Assembly (NCBI GenBank): GCA_900544075.1
Contig: UQTJ01000001.1
Coordinates: 251,573 to 315,572, forward strand
Length of the DNA stretch: 64,000 nucleotides
DNA from: an uncultured Bacteroides sp.
Lineage (GTDB): Bacteria > Bacteroidota > Bacteroidia > Bacteroidales > Bacteroidaceae
Direction of reading: 5' to 3'
Shown: positions 38,518 to 47,354 of the stretch, one piece after another
Layout of the letters: each line of letters starts with the position of its first letter
How positions within the stretch are numbered: the first letter of the stretch is position 1
Made by a program: the position numbers and the translations under genes
Notes under the pieces: model-generated
Databases searched by the model: none
The model's input: the letters and a program-made list of their open reading frames with translations, nothing else
What the model was told of the DNA's origin: nothing

Positions 38518-40146
38518 TTATTTTGATATATTCATGACTTTATTTTCAAAATCTTCACGGGCACATGCTGCCCTGTTTCTAATTCTGGTACGATAATTGT
38601 AAATAGTTGTTACCGAATATCTCAAGAACTGGGCTATTTTTACGCTATCAGTTATTCCTAAACGTATTAATGCAAAAATTCTAAGTTCTGTATTAAGTAA
38701 TTCACCTTGTTTAATTTGAATAGGTTCTGTCAGTAAAGAATTAAAATCATCTACAAAATTTGGATATATCTGTAAGAATGTCGTATCAAAACCAGTATAA
38801 AAATCCTTTAATTCAGCCTCAATAAAAGAAGAAGACTTTAATAACTTATATAAATCATCCAATTTCCCTGCAGATGCTATTTTGTTTAAATGATGGCGAT
38901 ACTGTTCTATTTTATCAAGATAAACCGAACATTGATTCAAATAATGACCAACATATTCCTCTTTAATATAATTTGATTCTGTCAAAGATTTATTCATATC
39001 AATAAGTTTCTGATTAGCCTCTTTTAATTCAGAATTCACTTTAGATAATTCATTATTTATTTTTATCAAGTTCAATCGAGCCACCGTTATTTTCTTTTTT
39101 TGAAAATAAAAAATGACAATGGCCACAATAAGACATAACGATAACACACTAATGGTAAGCAATGTATTCTTCAACCGTTTCTGGTGATTAATTTCTTTCA
39201 GATGATAAGACTCATTTATAATTGGAAACATTTTCTGCACCTCCAATATTCTCCATCGAGCGTTACATTTTACAGCATCATCCATACATAGTGTCACATA
39301 TTTATAGGCCCTGTCAATATCTCCCTCTTCATATAGCATTACTGCAAGCCTTCTTAAAGACACATATTCTCTGACAACAGATTTTATATCACCGATAGAA
39401 GACAATATAAGATACTTCTTTTCATTATATTTATCATTTATACCTCTATATGACTCAGACAGCGTATAGTATAATATTGCTTTATCATGTAAACTAATGT
39501 CTGATTTATTTAAATATTCTTTTATCAAACATATTGCTTTATTATAATCACCATTGAAATTATATGAATCGGATTTTACAATAACATATGGTAATGTTCC
39601 TTCCTGATTAAATGCCACTATAGAATCACGATATCTGTTTGTTTCATGAAGATATCTATCACGCATAATATCTACTGTTACGAAATCAGCCAAGAGTCCA
39701 TATATTGTTCTATATGTATGAAAATAATAAGGGAGTAGAAAACCTGGCAGCTCATCTTGCTTAATCCCATCCATTATCTCTAATGATTCTTTAAACATAC
39801 CAAGCATACATAAAGTTTCAGCTATATTCATACTGGCATCATTGATATAATCTTTATTATTTATACTCAATGCCAATTGATATTTTTCATGAGCAGTTTT
39901 TAATGACTTGTTAGTATCATAATTCCTATATGCATCAAACAGTTTTCCTAAAATCTGATATTTACTTTCTTTTGAGGTAGCATAACGAAACATATCCCCC
40001 AATAATAACAACTCTTTTTCCTTTGCTTCTTCATATTCACTCCTTTTATTAATTTCCTCATCAAGCTGCAATAACAAAGTATTATTATTAGAAAAAAGCA
40101 CATTAACGTATAACAATAATAATAAATAGAAAAAAATTCGTTTCAT
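38518..40146 (-). CDS. SusR-like membrane transcription regulator (dextran)
   Basis: This 542-residue protein has the SusR layout. An N-terminal signal or anchor (residues about 3-19) is followed by a periplasmic helical TPR-like region (about 25-320). One transmembrane segment at about 328-350 (LLTISVLSLCLIVAIVIFYF) comes next, then a coiled coil rich in Asn, Glu and Lys (about 355-395). The cytoplasmic end contains ELRIFALIRLGI and a LuxR-like helix-turn-helix with SVTTIYNYRTRIRNRA. SusR senses maltose for the starch locus; here the ligand is inferred to be an isomalto-oligosaccharide because the adjacent operon encodes GH66 and GH97. The gene precedes susC in the same direction, as in the dextran locus of B. 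thetaiotaomicron as I recall it. It is very AT-rich. Confidence 0.88.
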   Translation of the reverse strand: MKRIFFYLLLLLYVNVLFSNNNTLLLQLDEEINKRSEYEEAKEKELLLLGDMFRYATSKESKYQILGKLFDAYRNYDTNKSLKTAHEKYQLALSINNKDYINDASMNIAETLCMLGMFKESLEIMDGIKQDELPGFLLPYYFHTYRTIYGLLADFVTVDIMRDRYLHETNRYRDSIVAFNQEGTLPYVIVKSDSYNFNGDYNKAICLIKEYLNKSDISLHDKAILYYTLSESYRGINDKYNEKKYLILSSIGDIKSVVREYVSLRRLAVMLYEEGDIDRAYKYVTLCMDDAVKCNARWRILEVQKMFPIINESYHLKEINHQKRLKNTLLTISVLSLCLIVAIVIFYFQKKKITVARLNLIKINNELSKVNSELKEANQKLIDMNKSLTESNYIKEEYVGHYLNQCSVYLDKIEQYRHHLNKIASAGKLDDLYKLLKSSSFIEAELKDFYTGFDTTFLQIYPNFVDDFNSLLTEPIQIKQGELLNTELRIFALIRLGITDSVKIAQFLRYSVTTIYNYRTRIRNRAACAREDFENKVMNISK

Positions 40147-40209
40147 TATATTAGTATTCTTTATATGATTCTTATTATCAGTTTTATATAATAAACAAAA
40201 GTGATATCA

Positions 40210-40217
40210 CAAATATA
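40210..40217 (-). promoter_or_regulatory. -7 promoter box for SusR-like gene
   Basis: On the minus strand this is TATATTTG, matching TAnnTTTG, 63 bases upstream of the start codon. Confidence 0.45.
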
Positions 40218-40255
40218 GTGAAATTTGTTCTAATAATTCAAACATACAATAAAAC

Positions 40256-40295
40256 AAAAGCTTCGTTATTAACAATAATCAATAACAAAGCTTTT
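40256..40295 (-). terminator. Terminator hairpin after BtuB-like receptor
   Basis: The arms at 40256-40270 and 40281-40295 pair almost completely (AAAAGCTT then GTTATT, one mismatch) around a 10-base loop. On the minus strand a T-rich tract follows. It lies 17 bases past the stop of the receptor gene. Confidence 0.7.
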
Positions 40296-40311
40296 AATAA
40301 TAATGCCATAT

Positions 40312-42372
40312 TTAGAACTTAAACCTATAGCTTGCTCCTGCCCTTACCCATATTCCAGGTTGAGGAATATTGCCATGGTCATAGTATGTCTTGTTCAGAA
40401 GGTTGTTTCCTTCTACATATATCTTATACTGAGGCGCATTCCATGAGAGTCGCGCATCTACAAGCGAATACGGCTCGTATGGCACCATCGAATTACCTTT
40501 CTGATAATTACCCATACGGTCCTGCCAGCGGTATGACACGTTCATCTCCAGCAGTTTCCATATTCTGAAGTTTGCCTGTGCCACAAACTTATGTCTGAGA
40601 TACTCCAATGCATATTTCGACTGCAGGTTTGGAGTAGTTTCCTTGTCCTGGTCAATATAGCTGTACGACACATTGACTGAACGCACAAAAGCATCACGCT
40701 GCATCAGTTCGCGTATATCAAACAGGACAGATGCCTCAGCACCCATTGTATTTATTACGGCATGATTTACCGACTGCCATGGAGCGTCATCGCCTTGCGA
40801 TATATCCTTTATCCAGTCTATCATGTCAGTTCCATGATAGCGGTACAGACTAAGAGTACCACGTATTCCCGGACGAAGATATTTCACTCCCACTTCCACA
40901 GCCTGCATCTCCTCAGGTTTCAGATACTTGTCGGCTTTATGACCTCCAACGGAATAATACAGCTCTGTAAAAGTAGGCATACGCAATGAAGTGTTGTAAG
41001 AGGCATAAACCTTCCAGTCGCGCGCGAACTGATAGCTGGCATCAACACCCGGATAGAAACGGAAGTTCATTTCGTTGCCTGTATTCTTTACCGCTATCAC
41101 TCCCGCAGAAAGAGTGAAACGCCTAAGCACTATATTATGTTCCAGATGAAAACTCAGATTAGTCCTGTTAAGTCCGAGAGTAAAATCGGCATCAGCACCG
41201 GGAACTTTTAACGAAGAATTGAGCGGTTCTCCAAGCGAGGTACTCCTGATGCCTTCATTTCTGAACTCGGCACCAAAGGCTGTCTTACCGAGAAATGTCT
41301 GGATGTAGTTGTTAAGATTTACACCATAGACATCGGTCTGATGATAATTGAACGGAGACTTATCCGGCATTCCGCGATAAAATTCAAACCTGTCGTCCGA
41401 ACGGTTCCAATAGACAGACGGCTTGAAATGATAAACATCACCCTTGGTCTCTGCCTGAACAGCAGTGTAATACTTTCTTACGTGCTCAAACTGCTCGTCG
41501 GAAAGAGTGCTGTAAAAAGTGTTTGCGCCATAATCCTTATTAGTAAAACCTGCATGCCAGCGTACATCCACCTGGTCGTTCTCATATCGTCCCTGATAGA
41601 AGAGCCTTGCATACTTGAAATCGGCATTAAGATTTCCTGCCTTGCTACGACTGAATCCGTCGCTGCGGCTGTAGCTGCCCGAAACCTGGTTGCTCAAACC
41701 GTTCTTCACATGGCTTACGATAGCCCCTCCCTTGAAATAGCCGTAAGAACCACCGTCGGCAAACACCTCTGCCCCGCTGTCCTTTGCAGTACGCGTAACG
41801 ATATTGATAGCTCCCACCAGCGATGATGTGCCATACACACGTCCTGCAGGTCCTTCCAAAACCTCAATACGTTCTATTTCACTTAATTCAACAGGAAAAT
41901 CGGCCGCGTTATGGCCAGTTTGTGGGTCGCAGATGTTTATACCGTTCAGAAGAATAGTAATTTGGTCGAACGTTCCCCCACGAATACTTATGTCCGTTTG
42001 TACTCCCATGTCACCGCGCTGTCGGACATCAACGCCGGCGGCATACTTTAACAGGTCGTTAATACTCTGTACAGGGGCGGCGGCAATAGCCTCGCGGTCG
42101 AGTACAGTCACGATTCGTGCTGCCTGGCTCACTGTAAGCGGCACACGGCTGCCGGTTATCTCCACTTCCTCTAATTCATACAGTTTCTCGCCTGCATTGT
42201 TTTTCTCGGCAGTCTGGGCTGATACACCCGAAACAGGTGCAGATGCCAGCATAGCTACCGTCATCACCCCGATACTTACCGGAGATTTCAATGTGGAGAA
42301 CACTGCATACGAGCGGTTGGAATAGCGTCTGAAACGCATAGTCCGGCTGCTTTTCTGAATGTTTTCTTTCAT
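40312..42372 (-). CDS. TonB-dependent receptor, BtuB/siderophore-receptor type
   Basis: This 686-residue outer-membrane receptor is smaller than the SusC proteins and lacks the carboxypeptidase-regulatory domain. A long N-terminal leader ends near GVSAQ (about residue 53). The plug begins LEEVEITGSRVP and includes ISIRGGTFDQITILLNGI and RIEVLEGPAGRVYGTSSLVGAINIVTR. The barrel ends with GASYRFKF, a terminal aromatic. The plug resembles vitamin B12 and catecholate receptors, but the ligand cannot be read from sequence. I looked for a cobalamin riboswitch in the 221 bases upstream and did not see one. It is not part of either PUL by spacing, with its own promoter and terminator. Confidence 0.85.
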   Translation of the reverse strand: MKENIQKSSRTMRFRRYSNRSYAVFSTLKSPVSIGVMTVAMLASAPVSGVSAQTAEKNNAGEKLYELEEVEITGSRVPLTVSQAARIVTVLDREAIAAAPVQSINDLLKYAAGVDVRQRGDMGVQTDISIRGGTFDQITILLNGINICDPQTGHNAADFPVELSEIERIEVLEGPAGRVYGTSSLVGAINIVTRTAKDSGAEVFADGGSYGYFKGGAIVSHVKNGLSNQVSGSYSRSDGFSRSKAGNLNADFKYARLFYQGRYENDQVDVRWHAGFTNKDYGANTFYSTLSDEQFEHVRKYYTAVQAETKGDVYHFKPSVYWNRSDDRFEFYRGMPDKSPFNYHQTDVYGVNLNNYIQTFLGKTAFGAEFRNEGIRSTSLGEPLNSSLKVPGADADFTLGLNRTNLSFHLEHNIVLRRFTLSAGVIAVKNTGNEMNFRFYPGVDASYQFARDWKVYASYNTSLRMPTFTELYYSVGGHKADKYLKPEEMQAVEVGVKYLRPGIRGTLSLYRYHGTDMIDWIKDISQGDDAPWQSVNHAVINTMGAEASVLFDIRELMQRDAFVRSVNVSYSYIDQDKETTPNLQSKYALEYLRHKFVAQANFRIWKLLEMNVSYRWQDRMGNYQKGNSMVPYEPYSLVDARLSWNAPQYKIYVEGNNLLNKTYYDHGNIPQPGIWVRAGASYRFKF

Positions 42373-42405
42373 TGGTTAATAATTAAATTGATTAAAAATG
42401 CGGGG

Positions 42406-42413
42406 CAAAGATA
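42406..42413 (-). promoter_or_regulatory. -7 promoter box for BtuB-like receptor
   Basis: On the minus strand this is TATCTTTG, matching TAnnTTTG, 33 bases before the receptor start. Confidence 0.5.
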
Positions 42414-42476
42414 CAAAAGTTTAGATAGAAAACAATAGAGCAATTATACTTTGGGGGAAGTTGGGTCAATAAATGA

Positions 42477-42540
42477 AATTACACTATTAAGTATGGAAAA
42501 GTGTAATTTTTCGCACAAATCCATACTTAATAGTGTAATT
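42477..42540. repeat. Perfect 21-bp inverted repeat with 22-base loop
   Basis: The 21 bases at 42477-42497 are the exact reverse complement of 42520-42540; each arm contains ACACTATTAAGTATGG or its complement. The loop carries a further GTGTAATT like the arm ends. There is no T-tract on either side, so it is not a typical terminator. It lies between the alkaline phosphatase stop and the receptor promoter. Confidence 0.85.
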
Positions 42541-42593
42541 CATAAAATATTATACCACTATTTCACAAGTTCTCAAAAGAACGCTACTTATCT

Positions 42594-44009
42594 TTATCTA
42601 CTCTTCTCATAACCCGCAACTTTTGCTATTATGTTAGGTACATCTATATTATTAAGACGTCTTGTAAAATTATTTGATCCTACTCCAATAGCAAATACAG
42701 GAACATATCCAGCAGAGTGTCCTCCTGTATTCCATCCTAAATATGCCAACTCATTTATAATACGTTTTGCCTCTCCTGCAAGGGGTTCATCAAGTGAATA
42801 TTCACTTTTCTCCATTTTCACATCATCAACCTTTATGCTCTTTTCATATATTGTCATCAGCCTTTCACTATTCTCCTCACTAACATTAATCTCGTCCCAA
42901 AATCCAAAACTATCCATTAACAAATCTTTCACAGAATCCCAAGGTACTCCATTACCATATCTATTCCGAAGCTTCTTAACCTGAGTAGAAAAGACACTTT
43001 CACTATTTTTCTGATGTTCAAGGATCTTGAGATTGAGTTCATATTTACCGGTTCCTAAAGAGATACCGCCCGTTTCATGATCAGCAGTAACGACAATCAA
43101 AGTTTCATCCTTATGCTGCAAATAAAACTCATAAGCTACTCTAATAGCATTGTCAAAATCGATTATTTCATTAACCATAGTAGCACCATCGTTGCTATGA
43201 CAAGCCCAATCTATTTTACCACCTTCTACCATTAAAAAGAAACCATTCTTACAGTCTTTCGTAAGAAAATCTATTGCACATTTTGTTATATTTTCTAAAT
43301 TCAGTTCAGAGCCAGTTCTATCTATAGCATATGGCAAAGAATACCTGTCTCTCTTAGACAATTCTTCTTCCTGAAATAAAATCATTTTCTTACTTTTCTT
43401 TGATTTCATTTTGTAGTCATCATACCCACGAACTATTGTGTAACCATATTCATCTGCCATTTCATAAAGATTTGAACCATTCCCATTCTTGTCCTCAGGA
43501 GAAATAAAATCTGAACCGGCATAAAAATCAAACCCGGCTTTATACAAATCTATACCTATTTCATAATAATTATTTCTACTCGATTCATGAGCATAAAAAG
43601 CTGAAGGAGTTGCATGATCCACGCTCACACTTGTAGCTATACCAACCCTCTTACCTGAATTTTTTGCCCATACAGCTACGCTTGACACCTCTGTCTTAAG
43701 ATCCTGCATAACCCCAATGGCACCATTCTTAGTTTTCACCCCAGTAGCTAATGCTGTCCCTCCTGCTGCAGAATCGGTTACGCTATTTGTCGCAGAATAT
43801 GTAGAAGCAACTGTGGATACAGGAAACTGAGTAAAACATAACGGAGACAATCCTATTTTTCCTTCAAGTTCTGCCTTATACATTTCTGTAGTTTGAACCT
43901 GATTTACTCCCATACCATCACCAATAAAATAAAAAACATATTTGAGGTTCTTTCCAGAAACCCAAAAGACATTTAATAATAAAATTAAAAAAAATACTAT
44001 TCTTTTCAT
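42594..44009 (-). CDS. Alkaline phosphatase, exported
   Basis: I place the start at the ATG at 44009, where a signal peptide begins (residues 1-19); the frame is open a little further upstream without a good start. The 471-residue protein has alkaline phosphatase landmarks: metal-binding Asp31 in FIGDGMG, nucleophile Ser80 in TDSAAGGTA, a DWACHSND metal site, TADHETGG and a late GGHSAGYVPV histidine. These residues bind the two zinc ions and magnesium. It should release phosphate from monoesters in the periplasm. It sits between the BtuB-like receptor and the mannoside locus, but its AT-rich base use is closer to the dextran region than to the mannoside genes. A partner role in the mannoside locus is possible but not supported by operon structure. 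Confidence 0.92.
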   Translation of the reverse strand: MKRIVFFLILLLNVFWVSGKNLKYVFYFIGDGMGVNQVQTTEMYKAELEGKIGLSPLCFTQFPVSTVASTYSATNSVTDSAAGGTALATGVKTKNGAIGVMQDLKTEVSSVAVWAKNSGKRVGIATSVSVDHATPSAFYAHESSRNNYYEIGIDLYKAGFDFYAGSDFISPEDKNGNGSNLYEMADEYGYTIVRGYDDYKMKSKKSKKMILFQEEELSKRDRYSLPYAIDRTGSELNLENITKCAIDFLTKDCKNGFFLMVEGGKIDWACHSNDGATMVNEIIDFDNAIRVAYEFYLQHKDETLIVVTADHETGGISLGTGKYELNLKILEHQKNSESVFSTQVKKLRNRYGNGVPWDSVKDLLMDSFGFWDEINVSEENSERLMTIYEKSIKVDDVKMEKSEYSLDEPLAGEAKRIINELAYLGWNTGGHSAGYVPVFAIGVGSNNFTRRLNNIDVPNIIAKVAGYEKSR

Positions 44010-44096
44010 AAAATTACATTTTAAATCATTAAATTCAAAGGTCACCGGATAATAATCATAATTTTTGTTCTATATTGACCAACGATAAAAAACTAA

Positions 44097-44186
44097 AAGA
44101 TATTCCTTTTCGGGAACAGCTTCAAGGAGTATTTCGGAATGTCTCCTACTGCTTATCGAAAGGTTCATCAAGAACAAAAAGAATAA
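44097..44186 (+). pseudogene. C-terminal remnant of an AraC-type regulator
   Basis: The plus strand here encodes about 29 codons that read FGNSFKEYFGMSPTAYRK and then a short charged tail to TAA at 44184-44186. This is the end of an AraC-type DNA-binding domain, the form seen at the C-terminus of HTCS and AraC proteins. An in-frame TAA at 44094-44096 lies just before it, and no upstream part of such a gene remains. It is therefore the scar of a deleted regulator gene, and it lies between the alkaline phosphatase and the mannoside locus. Confidence 0.72.
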
Positions 44187-44246
44187 TGCTGCTTTACAAG
44201 AATTCGGTTTATATAAAAAGAACCATAAGCATGTCAGAACACCCTC

Positions 44247-45041
44247 TTATTTGATAAGATAAGTAGCCACTACCGGATAATGATCTGATTCCTTATCCGC
44301 CCAATAACAAACATTGTACGCCTTCACAGTAAAAGCCTTGTTTGGCGCATAAATCAACCAGTCACATGCGTAAGCCGGACTTGGTACGGGTACTGTCCAC
44401 GGAGCGCCATCACTCAAACAATTTACGGTGAAATACTTTTGAAAGGCAGCCATGGTAGCAGAACCACGACGGGAATTCAAATCTCCCCCCAAGATAACAG
44501 GTTTATCCAGGTGCTCCACGCACGCAAGAATTTCATCAACCTGTTTCAGACGGGCAGCATCTTCGTATTTATGGTCCAGATGTGTCGTAGCGAAATAGAA
44601 TTCCTTACCTTCCTTCACAACTTTCACATAACCGAAAGAACGGACATAATCACCTTCTTTCAGTACACTCAACTTAAAACTCTTTTCCTCGGAAATCGGA
44701 TATTTGGAAAGAATCACATTTCCGTAATCTCCGCCAGTCGGAATATCGAGCGCATGGGCAAAATAATAATATTTCATTCCCGTTAGTTCCGACAGTTTTT
44801 TCGGAGTATCCCAAGGGTTAATCTCCGTGTTTCTTTCTATTTCCTGGAGTGAAACGATATCCGGGTTCTCTTTCTTAATGACTTCGGCTATCTTATCAAT
44901 TCCTTGTTTACGACCGCTATATGTGTTGTAAGTCATGGCTTTTATTGTGACCTCTTTCGGTTTTGTCACAGGTTTCTGTGCCGTTGAGGGTTGTAATAAA
45001 CAACACAATAGAAACAATGAAATGCATATTCTAAAATTCAT
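44247..45041 (-). CDS. Exported endonuclease/exonuclease/phosphatase-fold enzyme (EEP 1)
   Basis: This 264-residue protein has a signal peptide (residues 1-21, ending STAQ) without a lipobox cysteine at the right place, so it is probably periplasmic. The EEP metal and catalytic motifs are complete: Asn in MTYNTYSG, Glu in SLQEIE, His in TTHLDH, Asp-x-Asn in GGDLNSR and Asp-His in SDHYPV. EEP enzymes hydrolyse phosphate esters in DNA, inositol phosphates or sphingomyelin. It is the last gene of a seven-gene operon with GH130, SusC, SusD, DUF3823, another EEP and an NHL protein. Context makes a phosphorylated glycan a better guess than nucleic acid. The exact substrate is unknown. Confidence 0.88.
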   Translation of the reverse strand: MNFRICISLFLLCCLLQPSTAQKPVTKPKEVTIKAMTYNTYSGRKQGIDKIAEVIKKENPDIVSLQEIERNTEINPWDTPKKLSELTGMKYYYFAHALDIPTGGDYGNVILSKYPISEEKSFKLSVLKEGDYVRSFGYVKVVKEGKEFYFATTHLDHKYEDAARLKQVDEILACVEHLDKPVILGGDLNSRRGSATMAAFQKYFTVNCLSDGAPWTVPVPSPAYACDWLIYAPNKAFTVKAYNVCYWADKESDHYPVVATYLIK

Positions 45042-45102
45042 ATATGACCAATTAATAAGTGAATGTTATCTTGAAAAACAATCTTTACTACCTGATACAA
45101 AA

Positions 45103-46482
45103 TTAATCCTTTTCTATCTTACGAATCTTATGATTCCAATAATCTGAAATATACAATGCTCCGTCCGGACCGAACTGTACACCTTCCGGATGGTTGAATT
45201 GCGCTTTATCCAACGGGCCGTCTGTCGTACCGGAAGTGCCTGTACCGGTGTAGTTTGTCAACATACCGTCAGGGGTAATTTTCGCTATACGATGCTTTTT
45301 ACGGACTGCTACATAAATATTTCCCTCTTCATCCAAATCCATCTGGCATGGCTCTTCCAGTTTGGCTTCATTTCCCTGACCTTCTGTAAAACCTGCTTGC
45401 CCGTACTGCCCTACCCAAATATGGAGATTAGAAAACTCGCGTGTCGACATGTCGTAATCCCCTTTATAAATCACATCTTTTTCCTGTGAACTCATATACA
45501 CGGTAGTTCCTGCCTTGTCAAAAAGAATACAGCGGATTTTTACTTTCGCCGCATTTTTACCTTCTGCATCGGGAAGTTGCACGCCGGTTGCCATCATCGT
45601 ATTCTGCTCCGGGTCATATTTGTAAATCATGGCATTTCCATGAGCTACGGAGAAAATATCTCCCGTGACAGGATGCACACCTACATTAGTGACTCCATTT
45701 CCCAAAGAGGAAGTGACTGACCATATTGCAGACAGATTAGCGGCATCATACTGATGCGTATCATTGTTCCATGGCATTGTTACAATATGTGCACTGCCCG
45801 AAGCGTTGGCATCATTGGACAAGAATAAAGTATTGCCATCCAATGAGAAAGCGATATTCATCATTCTGAATACGGTTCCATCGGCTTCATCTCCGCGTAA
45901 GAAAGTAGCGACCTGATTATTTTTCGCGATACGGATATCACGGTCATCATCTTCCACGATATACAAAGCACCTTCCTTATCGAAAGCGATAGAACCCGGT
46001 TTCCAAAGAACCGCTTCCATGAGGGTCCCCTCTTTCTTCTCCGTTTTTGCGGAAGGAACATAACTGCCGATATAAGTACTTACAATAGGAGACTGAGAAT
46101 ACTCAAACTCCGTTTTATATGTCAGTTCCAGCGCAGCTTCTCCCTGACCGATATACACTTTCACCGGACCGGAGCCGGAACCTCTCTGTACATTGGCAGT
46201 AATAATATTCCCCAACGCACCCGTCACTTCGGCATCCACCCCGTTGACTGTCACGCGGATATTATCCAAATCCGTGCCGAAATGCGTACCGTATAAAGTC
46301 AGGCTTGTAGACTTCCCGCCGGCTGTCGGTGTGTACATAGTGATTGTGGGAGTGGCCTCGCCCTCACCTATTTCAGGTGTCATATCCTGCCGGTTCTCAT
46401 CCTCGCATGCGGCAAAACCGACTGACGCAAACATCAGAGAATAGATAGAGAACCGTTTCAAATGAAGTATCAATGTTTTCAT
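45103..46482 (-). CDS. IPT/TIG plus NHL-repeat surface lipoprotein
   Basis: This 459-residue lipoprotein (lipobox ending at Cys26) has an IPT/TIG Ig-like domain at about residues 45-130, visible in TPTAGGKSTSLTLYGTHFG. A six-bladed NHL-type propeller follows from about 150 to the end, with strands such as LYIVEDDDRDIRI, GNIYVAVRKKHRIAKI and GALYISDYWNHKIRKI. No catalytic residues are recognisable. In Bacteroidales PULs such IPT-NHL lipoproteins are often encoded after SusD and may bind glycan or a protein partner at the surface. It lies between two EEP genes in the operon. A binding role is inferred from position and fold only. Confidence 0.8.
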   Translation of the reverse strand: MKTLILHLKRFSIYSLMFASVGFAACEDENRQDMTPEIGEGEATPTITMYTPTAGGKSTSLTLYGTHFGTDLDNIRVTVNGVDAEVTGALGNIITANVQRGSGSGPVKVYIGQGEAALELTYKTEFEYSQSPIVSTYIGSYVPSAKTEKKEGTLMEAVLWKPGSIAFDKEGALYIVEDDDRDIRIAKNNQVATFLRGDEADGTVFRMMNIAFSLDGNTLFLSNDANASGSAHIVTMPWNNDTHQYDAANLSAIWSVTSSLGNGVTNVGVHPVTGDIFSVAHGNAMIYKYDPEQNTMMATGVQLPDAEGKNAAKVKIRCILFDKAGTTVYMSSQEKDVIYKGDYDMSTREFSNLHIWVGQYGQAGFTEGQGNEAKLEEPCQMDLDEEGNIYVAVRKKHRIAKITPDGMLTNYTGTGTSGTTDGPLDKAQFNHPEGVQFGPDGALYISDYWNHKIRKIEKD

Positions 46483-46499
46483 GTTTCTGTTTTTTTAGG

Positions 46500-47333
46500 T
46501 TAATCGTTTATACTGAACGTAGCTACCACCGGAAAGTGGTCTGATTCTACATAAGCATCATAATACACATCATAGGCTTTCGGAGACATTCCTTCATCCG
46601 GAGTGTACAATACGAAATCAATCGCTTTCACCGGAACGGGCGTTCCCGTTGTCAGTCCATAGTTCCCGTTCAGGCAACCGATTTCAAAACTTTCATACAA
46701 TATCTTCATCGGGCCGGAGTCAGCTAAAGCATTGAAATCACCAGTCAATATCATTGGCTCATCCAAGCCCTTTGTCTTTTCGATAATCGTTGTAGTCTGG
46801 TTGATACGGTTAGTTTCGTTGCCCACATGAGACAGGTGCGTCACTCCGAAATAGAAACCCTTTCCATCTTTTTCTGTTTTCACTACTCCCATCGAACGCG
46901 GGTGGACATCTTCCACTGTCTCTATTCTCGGCAAATCATAATTCACTTCATCACTTATCGGATATTTCGAGAGAATTAGGTTTCCATATTCACCACCATC
47001 CACATCGCGGGTTTTGACAAAGAAAGAATAAGGCATTCCGGTCACTTCTTTCATCAGGGCGATAATATCCGCTTTCTCCATCTTGTCAGTCTTCGTCTCA
47101 AACTCCTGCAAACCTGCCAAGTCCGGATTTATCTTTTTAATCACTTGGGCAATCGCTTCCATCCCCTTTTTCCCGGAATAAGCTTTCTGCCCGCTATATA
47201 TATTGTAAGACATGACTTTTACCAATACCCCGTCCTTTTCGTCCGGCGGGGTCACACCGTCATCGTCCGAACTGCAACCGGCAAACAAACCGCCCACCAA
47301 CAGTACCAGTAATAAATAGAATTTATGTTTCAT
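46500..47333 (-). CDS. Lipoprotein endonuclease/exonuclease/phosphatase-fold enzyme (EEP 2)
   Basis: This 277-residue EEP enzyme has a lipobox ending at Cys20 followed by SSDDDG, which favours surface display. The active-site set is intact: MSYNIYSG, LQEFE, THLSH, TGDFNA and SDHFPV. It is related to EEP 1 in the same operon, sharing the YNxYSGxK and GGxYGNLILSKYPIS-like stretches, so the two probably arose by duplication and took different cell locations. I infer that this one acts on the polymer outside and EEP 1 on imported fragments. It starts 21 bases after the DUF3823 gene stop. Confidence 0.88.
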   Translation of the reverse strand: MKHKFYLLLVLLVGGLFAGCSSDDDGVTPPDEKDGVLVKVMSYNIYSGQKAYSGKKGMEAIAQVIKKINPDLAGLQEFETKTDKMEKADIIALMKEVTGMPYSFFVKTRDVDGGEYGNLILSKYPISDEVNYDLPRIETVEDVHPRSMGVVKTEKDGKGFYFGVTHLSHVGNETNRINQTTTIIEKTKGLDEPMILTGDFNALADSGPMKILYESFEIGCLNGNYGLTTGTPVPVKAIDFVLYTPDEGMSPKAYDVYYDAYVESDHFPVVATFSIND

Positions 47334-47354
47334 TGTTACCTTCTTTTTTATCGT

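Noticed and set aside
42477..42540. Invertible promoter (phase-variable switch) from the 21-bp inverted repeat
   Set aside because: Only 22 bases lie between the arms and they contain no promoter; known Bacteroides switches flip longer segments, and no recombinase gene is near.
42373..42593. Cobalamin riboswitch upstream of the BtuB-like receptor
   Set aside because: I looked for a B12-box-like stretch and a long structured leader. Only a short leader, a -7 box and the 21-bp inverted repeat are there.
44247..47333. Reading the EEP genes as nucleases for DNA scavenging
   Set aside because: The fold allows it, but SusC/D and two GH130 enzymes in the same locus make a glycan substrate more likely; kept as the alternative rather than the call.
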